Source: Alviniconcha marisindica | Lineage: Eukaryota > Mollusca > Gastropoda > Provannidae | DNA length: 64,000 nt | Reading direction: 5' to 3' | Assembly: GCA_018857735.1 (NCBI GenBank) | Contig: JABMCL010002295.1 | Span: forward strand, 1,912,501 to 1,976,500 | Shown: one piece after another, positions 1 through 11,200 of the stretch | Layout: every line of letters starts with the position of its first letter | How positions within the stretch are numbered: position 1 is the stretch's first letter | Notes under the pieces: model-generated | What the model was told of the DNA's origin: nothing | Seen by the model: the letters and a program-made list of their open reading frames with translations, nothing else | The model's database searches: none | Position numbers and translations under genes: made by a program

Positions 1-2463
1 GCCAAAGTAAAGTCAATTCCCTGCTTTATCGCACAAAGCTGAGTCTCCTTTCAAGTTCAGAGTTTGACTGGTTAGTCACCTTTCAAGTTCAAAGTTTGAC
101 TGGCTGCATTTTGACAAAGAGATGACAACAAAGTTATGATGCCAAGTTATCTTCATGTTCCCTAAAACAAACATGAAACACATTCATGACTGGAAGCGAA
201 ACCAAAAACGTTGTGTATTGTGGTGAATGTGACTTTGTGTGTGTGTGCGTGGACACACATGCATGTGTGTGTGTGTGCAACACAAACATATTTTTTACTT
301 TGTGAAACCATACACCTTAGAATTTTTATTGGGACTGAACACACCTTTAAAACTACAAAACATGGGTGAACCCAGCACTTGAGTCATCAAAAGTGGGCAG
401 CCCTATTTATTTTGTGAAAGGTTCAGGTTGAGGTTATTCAAAATTGTGGCCTTGACTCTTGAGTTTAAAGGTTTTGTGAGTGGGTGTGTGCATGGGTGTA
501 TACTTCATGTGATTTTAACAGTTTTTTGTTTGTTTGTAACTGCTGTTTTGCATATTTTCACTACTTTAAAATTATGCTTTTATTAGTTTTAGATTGTACA
601 GATTCATAAATACACAGAGATTCTGTTAAATTGGCATATGCTGGTTTATACAGATCCAGTAAAATTTTGCCTTATTCAGAGCCTCTGCTAGACCGGCAAA
701 TGCCAGTTTTTACCTGTAAATGTTTTCAAAGTACCGGTAAAAAATAAAGTCGCCGGTAGCAAGTACTGGCTGTAACTGAGCGTTTTGTGTGACTTGCTAG
801 AGATTATACTCTGTACTCTGGGTCCTGAAGCAAGTGGAAGCTCCTGCTAAACAAGATCACTTCGGGCGGTGTTGTTCAGCAAGCAAAATGGTGTACACGA
901 AAACTTTCATTGCCAGCACCCTCTCCCCCCAACCCGCCTTCTTTGAATGGAAAGGTCCCAAAGTATGACTGCTGACCACTGAGCTGCTGACTGCAAGGTA
1001 CCAGACCGTTCCTTTTCCGACTGGATGAATCAGCTGTGCTGTATGATTTTTTCCGCTCCACTTTAGACTTAACTGCAACGAAGCATACAGTTGTTTTTTG
1101 ATTGTTTTGTTGTTTTTTGAGGGGGGAGGAGGGGGGAGTTCTCGCCCAACACCAACAGAATCGTTTGTATCATGGTCGGCTTCAAACAAAGAAACCATTG
1201 AAATGGCTGAGAAAACCATTAAACCACCAGCTGAGCTATTGAGTGACAGAAGAGAAAGGAGTACAACAATGCTTGGATGACAGATTTTCTGTGGCACAGA
1301 CATGAAGACGACACTTGCACTGGAGGGTCTGGCATCTCAGCGTGACCTTCGTTTTGCAGACCATATTGTGCCAGGGTGGAGACTGGAGTGGGGAACAGAA
1401 AATCTACTTTAAAAAGAGGAAGAGGGTAATATCCATGGAGGCGGTGGGACATTCCTCAGGACATTTTAAATGCCATTTTGGGCCTCAATATCATTAAAAT
1501 TGATTTAAAAAACAGGCTCATATCTAGCGAATGAAGCCAAATTTGGCAACAAAATTGAGTTTGATTACAGTCTGTAAAGGGTGAGTACACGATCGATTGT
1601 TTTTCCCACATCAGCACTGAACAACATGCAAGTCGTTACTGAGAAACTAAATCTAGATCAAATGTCAGTGGCGCATACACATGCTGAAAAACATTGATAA
1701 AACTTTTTACAGTTTTGTTGCAAATGGCTTCATTCATCTCTGTTGGGAGAGCAGAAAGACTGTACCGGTTGACTGAGGGTTGGTACCAGAATATTTCTTT
1801 GTTGCCGGTACTGCGTACCGATAGTCTCAACAGTCCAGTGGAGGCTCTGTTATTAGTGACAGTGTTAATTGTGCTTTACTTTAAGCCAGTTATGAGTTAA
1901 ATGTATAAGCATGGTTGCTGAAATACCAGAGGGTCACTCTCAGTCTCTGTGAATCCCATTGCAACATAAAAGGATTGCAGCTATTAGTATTACCAGCTGT
2001 ACCAGAGACTGAGTTGCATATGCACATGTGCATACACACACACACACTCCGAGCACTGCTTTCTGGCACCTTCCTCCAAACTCTGCCAGATTTGGTTATA
2101 CCACTGAAGGGGCACTCTTTATCTCCATGCAGCTGTTATCCGAAAGGTTTGGGTACTAATATGACTGTGGAAGCAACCTAGCACCCAAGCACACATGTAA
2201 ACATAAGATGCATCCACCTTGGGTAAAAAGAAAAGAGTTCTGTCTCAATTCAAAAGATTGTGGTTTTATTTGTGCTGGTGTAAACTTTGTTGGCGGCTAT
2301 ACATGACATGCCTTGTTTTATTTGAGTTGTTTGTAACAAATTTACAACTGTTTGAGCACCAGCGAAAAACTGCTCGTTAGCTGACAGTTTTCAGGAACCT
2401 ATCATGTAACTAAATACAGCAGTGGTTGAAGGAAGGGTGTCGTAAACCAGTGCTTGGAGTTTG

Positions 2464-2475
2464 ACACACACACAC

Positions 2476-2512
<37 letters not shown>
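2464..2512. repeat. CA microsatellite
   Basis: Nearly uninterrupted (CA)n of 49 bp with one CG interruption, lying just before the triplicated block. Confidence 0.97.
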
Positions 2513-2513
<1 letters not shown>

Positions 2514-2529
2514 GTTTCAGTGGATCAAA

Positions 2530-3060
2530 TTAAGATTAAGCTTGTTTTGAAGTACAAAAGAAAAAGTAACTTCACAGGCTTTATATTGTTTCCAAAACAT
2601 TATTAATGACCTGCGCATGTTATGCAGAAGAACTTGAACCAACATGTGAATGTGTCTTTCACTATCAAATTTGCCATTTGTAAACATTGTAACTGCTTTA
2701 AGGTGGATTTCTTTGCTGTGTCATTTTCAGATTAAGCTTGTTTAAAAGAGAAAAGCAAATATTTATAGGGTTTTTATTGTTTACAAAATATTTTTACTGT
2801 GAATGCAACACAGAACTTGGACCAACATGTGAACCTGACTTTTGCTATTAAATCTGTTGTTTAGAAAAATAAATTCTGCTTTAAAATCAAAGTGGAGTTA
2901 TCTGATGTGTCACATGCTTGTCTTGAAGTACAAAAGAAAAAAAGTAACTATTCGTATGGTTTGCATTGCTAATTTATTTACAAGACTTTTTTTCTTTTTT
3001 TTTATAAGTTAATGCGACAGAACTTGGACCAACCTGTGAATGTGACTTTCAGTTTGCCTA
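2530..3060 (+). repeat. Three diverged ~190-bp tandem copies
   Basis: Blocks beginning near 2533, 2733 and 2911 share aagcttgtttgaagtaca, a T-rich middle and the landmark cagaacttggaccaacatgt (2626, 2812 and 3021) followed by gtgaatgtgactttc. Copies differ by substitutions and small indels. No coding capacity is visible. Confidence 0.85.
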
Positions 3061-3181
3061 GTTTGAGTTTTTGCTGTCAGATTTTTCTGTAAGCATAATT
3101 ACTGCTATAACCAAATCTGTATTACTGTTAACAGTTGGTTAAGTCAGATTCTGATGAAGTAAAACATTTGAACAATTATAA

Positions 3182-3411
3182 TTAACCCCTTCACTGCCCC
3201 AGTACGTACAATTTCCAGGCTGAAAAGCGCGCATACGCGCCTGAAAACAATGTACTTCCTGCTCCTATAAGAATCTAATTTCAATAGTGTGGGTTTTGAT
3301 CAAAATCCTTTCACATGCTAATGCGAAAAACATACAAAAAGGCTTAAGGATTTCAAATTTCCTACTTTTATTGGTTGTTTTCAAGTGACACCATGGCAGT
3401 GAAGGGGTTAA
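3182..3411. mobile_element. piggyBac-type MITE, 222 bp, with TTAA target duplication
   Basis: TTAA at 3182-3185 and 3408-3411 flank perfect 13-bp inverted ends CCCCTTCACTGCC (3186-3198) and GGCAGTGAAGGGG (3395-3407). TTAA duplication with CCC-starting ends is the signature of piggyBac superfamily elements. The interior is too short for a transposase, so it is non-autonomous. Inside is a GC-rich near-palindrome around 3227-3245. Confidence 0.9.
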
Positions 3412-6400
3412 TACTCATAGATCACTGACAATACATCATACATTCAGTGAAATTATTTTCAGAGTTGGATCTGTCAGATTCAGAGAGAAGCCACATTCAC
3501 CAGTGACACCATCAAACAAAAAAATCAACAAAATACTGGCTACTTGTGTATTCCGATGCACCAAATCAACTAATTCAACAAATCCCCTGAAAATATCACT
3601 GAAAACAAATGGTACTAGGTGCAGTAATTGATTTGACCCAAATCAAAGTTTCTTGGGAATGTAATGATCTCAGAAGCCCTTTTTAAAAACAAAAAGGTGT
3701 AAGACGAAACACTGAACCTTTCCAGCAGCATGTGCAAGTCATGTGAGGCGGTCATTTGCTGTAGTTTGCTATTTGGCATATTTGTGTACAGATGGAAAGA
3801 AAGAAAGTTTTTAGTTTTACTTGGACAGGCATTGAAGCTTGGTGACAGTTTGTATGACCATTGACGTTTTATTTTTTTGTGGAAAATAACACTGGTTTTG
3901 ACTTTTGTATAGTATAAATTTCTTTTTACAAAAATCTGTAAATAACCACTTCATGAGTTCATGTGACACATGACCTATATTGAATTATGCTGTGCTGTTT
4001 TATGTATACACTGAAACAAACACCATCCTTGTCCAGACCTGCCAAAATCTTCCATGCCATGACAAATTCTACTGTAGAAATTAATATCAGTTGGGTGAAC
4101 GATGCATGTCAGCCATTTAAAATGTTTGTCTGCCAGTGAATAAAGACCGACACTCAAGCCAATCCATGGCCTTAATTTTGGGGCTTGAGTAGTGCCAGCA
4201 TGCATCATTTGTGCCATATCTGAGACTGAGTGCACAGAGAAATGAAATTAGTTTTCTGGTGATTTTGATATGAACTTAATGGGATGTTTAACATTGTATA
4301 ATCTTAATTTTATTTTGAACTCTTTATTTTTATTCTTGCTTACATTTAGACAAAATCTTTATGTGTTTGAGAAATGTAATGACAATAATGAATAACCATT
4401 TTTGATATGCCTAATCTTTTGATGGTTGTACTTCACTAGTAATAGTACGGATACATTTTTTTTTTTTTTAAATTATGAAAATATATAGTTTATGGAGCAG
4501 GAGCAGTATTTTCTTATGGACATTTTGACTTGCATACAAATATGTGCTAATGCTGGGAGCCAATTGACTAAACTTCTGAGTGGTGTGTCATCTGTATTCA
4601 TTTTTACAATTTTAATTAAGTGTGCAAAGGTAGAGGACTGAAGTCATGAAATGAAGTGACAGTAATCATTACAAAATGTGCTTTGGTTGGTAGTGTAAGT
4701 GTAAGGGAATAAAATAATGACAACTAGTTTTTGTGAAAATTGTCTTTGAAAGGTGAAGGACCCATAACGTCAGATGTCTGGTACTTTGACAGAAATGCTT
4801 TACTTTAAAAGTTTCATGGCCACCAACAGTCAGTTTGCTTCCAAAAGACTATCAGTTAGAGAGTACTTTTATGAATGTTTCCAAATGTTTTGGGTTGTTT
4901 GTTTCTTTTGTTGTATTTTTATTTGCAAGGGGATGTGTGTTGCAACAGTGGGCATCAGACATAGTCCCGCTTTTTACTTTTTTGTACACTAGTAGTCCAG
5001 TTACAGTAGCAGTCCTAACACTAACAGTTAGTAAGTAACATTTCATCTACCCTGGTTATTTAGAAGTGTGCGAAGTCCACATTAAGATAGTTTGGGGTGT
5101 TATTTTAGACAGATTTATTTTCTTGTCTTTTGGACAACAGTTTAATAATAATGTTGACTGTCACTAGTGTCAGTATTGTATCACTTCTGCTAATGTATAA
5201 TGTCAGTCATTGCTGCATTGAAACTTCTCTGCCAGAGAACACATTTGTCGACATCTAAATGATCTGTTGCTTAGTAAAAACTTTCTTTGCATCAGTTGCT
5301 GGGAAAGTGCAACTCTCTAATGTAAAGGTAATTTACTGTGTTAAAAATGTTGAAACATCCAGTTCATGGAAATTTTACAGTAACATTACTGTCAGTGGTT
5401 GTAGCATTCACTGGCAGTCCTGCTTTCCAGATCGAATCTCACCCAGTTGTTTTACTTTATATAAGTGTATGTCCTGGATGTATTTGAAATGTTTGCACCT
5501 GTAATTTGTTTTAGCAAGTAGTCAAACATTAGATCACGCGACATAATATGAGTGGATCAGAATCATCAAGGACTCTAACCAGCATTGGAAACCATTTGTT
5601 TACTTATGCATGAATTTTAGTACTGAATTACAACTAGTGTTACAAAAGATAACCGGGACACTTATGTAATATTAAGTTAGGTTGATGTAAACTTTATGGC
5701 AAATACTTGTCAAAACTTTCAGCATTAGTATTGTTACACACCTGATGTCTCAAAACAGATTTTTTGTGGGATATTCTAAAAAGTGGCTTATGTGTTACAT
5801 TGGCGATGTGCACATATTACTTTTTAGAATAATCTTTTGTTGACGGTAACAGTAACACTAACAAGTAAATACTAAATGTGACCAGTATAGACCATTGTTT
5901 TTGTTTGTGTTTCCTTTGCTCACAAGATAACCAAGGCTGGCAGTATGTGGATGCCCATTTTTTATGATTGTATTTGAGCAGTGAAATGGTCTTTTTCTGT
6001 TGTTAAATGTAAAAGTAGCACTGCTTCCAGATGGCTGCTGAAATTATTTCCAGTGCATTCATTTATTAAAGACCCCACTGCAGTCAAAATGAACTCTTTA
6101 AAATTAAAATTAAAATGATTTTAGATTTTCTGTAAAATTAAAAGTACATTCATGTTAGTTTGTTACCCACCTTTGCTGGCACACCTGACACTAACTTGAC
6201 TTTATGGTTATATGATTGACCCATACATAGTGAAATGTCACAGTACATGTTACAGTACTGGTCAGTTGCAGAATTGTCATTTACCAGTCTTCTTTCCCTC
6301 TGTGTGATACTGATACAGTGATAGTTAATCGTAGTGTCTCTGATGCATTTGGTCTTGGAGTGGCACTGTGACAGTAGTAACCAGACTGACACACAAAGTA

Positions 6401-6420
6401 TCTTGTATTATTTTGTTTAG

Positions 6421-6463
6421 CCCTGATATATCCATATGTGGTTGACTGGGCTCCAAGCACCAG
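6421..6463 (+). mobile_element. Diverged SINE tail
   Basis: CCCTGATATA...GTTGACTGGGC...AAGCACCA has the same order of words as the better preserved tail at 14218-14272. No tRNA-like head is seen upstream, so this is a fragment. Confidence 0.55.
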
Positions 6464-7244
6464 CTATTTCTTTCTGTCAGTGTTTTTGTGTTATTTTGTC
6501 CAACATGATGGCTACCCCTGACAATCTTAAGTCAGTCGCTATCATATTCATAGCATAATCTTCTACTAGTTTTGGACTGGTTTTTAATGACTAACATTTT
6601 TACTATTTTAGAACAGCTGATGGTCACAGCTATTGGGCGGTTCAATGAAGCTGGTTTGCACAAGTGAATGCCCTTTGTAATCTTTCACACAACAAGTTGC
6701 GAGAGGTCACAGCATCACTTCCGGGCCGATTCCTGAGTAGGTGTTGCTTCACGCTGTGTATAACAGTGGGAGTTGAACCTAGAATTGCGAAGCAGTACAA
6801 ATGCCAGTACTGTTGCAGTTGCATAAATTACCAGGGAAAGGGGATGGAGGGTGGAAGAAAAGTGTGTCATTTTTTGGCTGACCAGAAGATCGCAAGTTTT
6901 TGGGGCATCCTATAGCACGAGCAACAAGTTACTGCTTGTTGCCAGACACATTCTGACTACGGGCCTCCAAAAATGCCTTTAAAGTTGGCAGTGTAAAATT
7001 GGCAAATTCACTGTCACCGCATTCCATTCCATTGTGAAGAAAGAACGCACCGGAAGTAAAAGCAGCCAAGGGACTTAAGCGATGCCAGGCAAAAGTCAAG
7101 GGAGTTAACAACTCTGCCTGAATCGCCCAATACTGGGATGGTCAAACTGAAAGTTGTAGTTTTGTGTATCTGTTGCCATCTTCATCTTGTGGTATGTTCT
7201 GATTGGATTGTATTCAAAACTGTTGGGGTTATTGATATGACCAA

Positions 7245-7867
7245 TTAACCCGCTTGGCCCAAGACCAGCTACTGCCCTTTCACTACGAAATCCCATGTGA
7301 AGGGAAGTAACTGTGTCAAATGATCCCAGTATACAATTTTAAAAATCAGTAATAAACACCAAATAAAAGTTTCAGCTCACGTTGTATTTTTCCCAGTTTG
7401 TGAATATGTTGTTCTTGTATAGCTAACAGTTTTTGGTTTTGTTCACTCAAAAATAAACGCATAATTTTTCTTCTTGTCCCAAATCTGAAATGTCCACATC
7501 TGAATGTCAAGTTTTAGGAGGCCTACAGGGTATCCAGTTTGAATCTCCAAAGATAAGCTCTGTGAGTTTGTTAGGGTGCCCAGTGTAAGCAACTGAGCCA
7601 AATTTGCAGTTCAGATCTTAAAGGATGAAGTTTCAATGCCATAGCTAACAATAGGGCTTTTGTTTATTTTCATGCATCTATCATGTGTTCATCTTGCAGC
7701 TTTGAAAACTCACAGCGTCTCTCAAACTCCACCAAACTTTGAACAAAGGACATCACTGGAAGTAGTGAACAAGCAATGAAATGAGGCTACAAGTCTCACA
7801 AGAATCCTGTTCCTATTTGCGTAAGCTGGGATGCCAAGAGCAGGCGGTGACGGGCAAAGTGGGTTAA
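7245..7867. mobile_element. Possible second TTAA-flanked non-autonomous element
   Basis: TTAA at 7245-7248 and 7864-7867 flank imperfect 12-bp inverted ends, CCCGCTTGGCCC on the left and GGGCAAAGTGGG on the right (10 of 12 paired). The interior is 615 bp with no transposase. It is less certain than the 3.2-kb element because of the mismatches. Confidence 0.4.
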
Positions 7868-8041
7868 TCATCTGAGCATTTGATCTGCGCTTTTTTTAAA
7901 TTTATTTAATTTTAATTTTATACTCTAGCCTGAAATTTGTGATTAATCAATTTAATTGTGTCGTTAATTTCTGGAGTGGCATGTCATTGATAACACTAAA
8001 CTAAAATCTGACTGATTTGTTTTTGTTTTGTCTCGTTGCAG

Positions 8042-8204
8042 GTTGACTCGTTCATTTTGGATGAAAATGACATGGAAGGTAGTGAAGAGGTGTTAGAACC
8101 TTCAAAGTTTCTCCTAGCTGCAGAGACTGAGGAAGGACAGCAACAGCTTCAAACTGTAGACCCTGAGACGCATGCCCGCTTAGAGGCATTGCTAGAAGCT
8201 GCTG
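8042..8204 (+). CDS. ANKHD1: Mask exon A1: conserved acidic N-terminal motif
   Basis: Follows a pyrimidine-rich acceptor (tctcgttgcag) and ends at donor gtgagt. It reads in frame from VDSFILDENDMEG to VDPETHARLEALLEAA, the most conserved N-terminal segment of ANKHD1/ANKRD17. It enters in phase 0, so an upstream coding exon is expected. An internal ATG at 8069 could in principle start a shorter protein, but homologues have more sequence before it. Confidence 0.93.
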
Positions 8205-11200
8205 GTGAGTGAACCAAAAAAACGTTAGTATTTCTGGCACGTACTGTACAGGTATACTGTACTCCTTTAACTTTAAGTGTAATCATTAATGATTTGCAAA
8301 TGCCCATGGATTTACATATGGTGATGTTCTTTGAATGGTGTAGGCAGTGCAGTTGTTTTGGCATAAGTAGTGCTAAGTATGGAGTAATAAGCTCTTTCTG
8401 CATACATGTGCCTAAAACAGGACAAGTAGTTGAAATGGATTCCCTTCCAGCCACAGGTCCATCTAGGCTAAAGACTGTAAAAACTATTAAACTAAAAGTA
8501 AAAGACAAGTCAGTTATAAAATGCTGGCTACTACTACCAGCAGTTGCTGTCTTAGTACTTCTTGATCTAAACACACCAACATGTGAATTAACGTACAGTG
8601 TCATAGCTTGTACCAGCATCTTCCAACAAAGAGTGCCACCATTGTTTTTGTTTTTTTATTGTATGCACTCTGTTTTTATTGTAATTTTTAGGAATCAGCA
8701 AACTCTCATCAAAGGACGGAAAAGCTCTGACGGACCCTGAGGTGTTGCGCACCTTGACGTCATCTGTCAGCAGTGCCCTGGACGAAGCCACCCAAGCTAT
8801 CAATTGCATGCGTTCTGAGCAGCAGGGTCAAATTCAGGGGGCTGAAGGGTGAGTTTTTATTGTTTTTGTTGTTGCATTGCATTCTGTTGTACTATCCCAG
8901 AGGAAGAAACAGGTGGTGATGGGTGGGGGTGCAGAGGTTCCCCAAGCACACCAGACTTTTGGCAGGCAAAGTTTCAATTTGCCTTTATGTCACACTTTTC
9001 TTTTTTATCCATCACATTATCCAGCTGAACTGTGATACCAAGCTTGGAACATAGGCATATCATTACTATACAGTGTTGATGTCAGGTTCAGTTGGGCAAG
9101 GTTTTGACACAGTCTCTGTTAAAATTGTCCCACATTTACCAAGGTCGCAAGTATGCACAAATGGCATATTCCAGGCTGCACTTTTAAAGTTGTTTAGATC
9201 CCAGGCTGCACTTTTAAGTCTGACCGAAGCCAGAACTACAGTTTCAGATCTCCTATCTTTATTTCAGTGATTTATTGACAAGATACTGAAAAACATAATG
9301 TACAGTAGTGCATCCATTGGAAGTGGCTAAAGACAATGATGATAATGTACTAACACTATTTTCAGGTGAAGGAAGTACATCACCCAACAAAGAAGTCAGT
9401 GCCAGGTATCACTAAATGCATGTGCATGGCATACTAATGACAGTTTTTGATAGTGTGTTTTACTTTGGCAGAACTCAAGCACTGAGTGAACGGGACGCAG
9501 GCACTGTTCGCAAATTGTACGAGAGCGGCAGTGTGCCTGACACCACTGAAGAAGGAGAGAGCCTTTTGTCATTGGCTTGTTCTGCTGGCTATTACGAGCT
9601 GGCACAGGTATGTTATTGACTGTTTTTGTTCTCTGCACACCTATATTGCCCTACTTTGCAGTAGGTTAGTTACAGAGTACTGGACAGTGAAAATTTAAAC
9701 TGATACACCCTGCTCTGGTACAGGGAAGGAATGCAGCTCATTGTCTGAAATGGAGTAGAACAGACTGTCTGAAATGGAGTAGAACAGATTTTGGGTCTCT
9801 TTGGCCTCTGTCAACTAAGTTTATAGTAATCAGTTACCTCACAATGGATAGTTAACCTGATACACTTTGATATATATATATTATAACCCATTTGCTGTGT
9901 TCTAACAGAAATTATCTTTATGCTGTGGCCAGCTGTGCATGAGCCATTGATGAGTTTATCTACTGTTATAAAGTATTGATATCTCTGAAACAACATCCAA
10001 TAAATAAATGAAGTAGATGTATTCTTTTCATGTGTCAGTTTGTAATAGTCTAGAATGAACAGTGGTTTGAATATGTGTCTGTGCTGTGCATTCTTCCTGG
10101 GTTCTGTGAGCAGGTTCTGTTAGCAATGAATGCCAACGTTGAGGACCGAGGGATCAAGGGGGACTGTACTCCTTTGATGGAAGCAGCCAGTGGGGGCTTT
10201 GTGGATATTGTGCGGCTGCTGATTTTGCATGGAGCTGATGTCAATGCGCAGTCTTCTGCTGGTAAGATTTATGTTGCTTTGATATTTTCAATGGTTAAAA
10301 ATGAGTTAGCAAGTCAGCTAGGTTTGAGTACTTTGAATGCACAGAGATTAAAATTAGTTTTCGGTTTAGCTCGCTTTTAGTGTTTTAGAAAAAAGATATT
10401 GAGGTTAGTTAGCTTTCTGTATTTAAATGACTGCCATCTAATTCAAGGTCAGAGAGTGTAAAAATCAAGAAAACACATCTGATCACAAGCTTGCTCTACT
10501 TGCCGGGGGGGGGGGGGGGGGAGACTCCAGAGTTGCTGTTTTTTGTCATGTTTTAAGATCAAAGTCACTGGGAGTGTATAAACTAGTGCTTAATGTTTGT
10601 AGATCCTGCATGTTATTAACTCCTGACCTTTTGCAATTTACACATTATGTCCTAGTACATTATGAAAGTGCAGAGAAAATGGGCATACTTGCACTTAAGC
10701 ACAACTAGGCACACTGAAGGTAGGGGTGTGATGTTGCAACCTCGGGTGACTGTTTTGTTGTCAGTGTGATCATTGTTTGGTGTGTGTTTTGATTTGAAAC
10801 TGTATTACAATTTTTGTGCAGGTAACACCCCGTTGCACTCTGCTGCTTGCGCTGGCCACACAAATGTTGTGAAGGAGCTGATCAGCCACGGTGCTTCAGT
10901 GGAAGTGCACAACGAGAATGGCCATACCCCTCTGATGGAGGCTGCCAGTGCAGGGCATGTGGAAATTGCACAGCAGCTGCTAGAGGCTGGTGCTGGAATC
11001 AACACCCACTCCAACGAGTTCAAGGAAAGTGCCCTCACCCTGGCCTGCTATAAAGGTTTGTGGACAAAATCATAACTGTTAGGAGGAAACTTGTTTTGGA
11101 GGCTTGTGTAAAGAACAAAAAAGTACTGGTACAGTGGATAGATCACCATGCACTATATTTAGGCTGTCATGTTCATGGCCAAGATCTCAAGGTTTGAATC

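Larger units (their letters stand above)
1..8041. other. 5' flank and/or first intron of the Mask gene; no exon recognised
   Basis: The first exon found needs an upstream phase-0 partner encoding the family's Gly-rich, acidic N-terminus. I looked for such an exon in all frames here and saw none. Open frames in the stretch are short (under 150 codons), AT-biased and without family resemblance. The region contains the repeats and small mobile elements listed separately. Confidence 0.6.

Noticed and set aside
6921..6942. Hairpin GCAACAAG...CTTGTTGC
   Set aside because: An 8-bp stem without conserved context; common by chance.
6631..7132. 14-bp inverted pair TATTGGGCGGTTCA / TGAATCGCCCAATA as transposon ends
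   Set aside because: One mismatch, no target duplication and no other support; such pairs are expected by chance in a window this size.
9366..9405. Possible mini-exon between exons A2 and A3 (ttcag ... gtatca)
   Set aside because: Its 40-bp (or 34-bp) length breaks the frame and one reading meets a TGA at once; joining 8848 directly to 9472 keeps the frame and homology.
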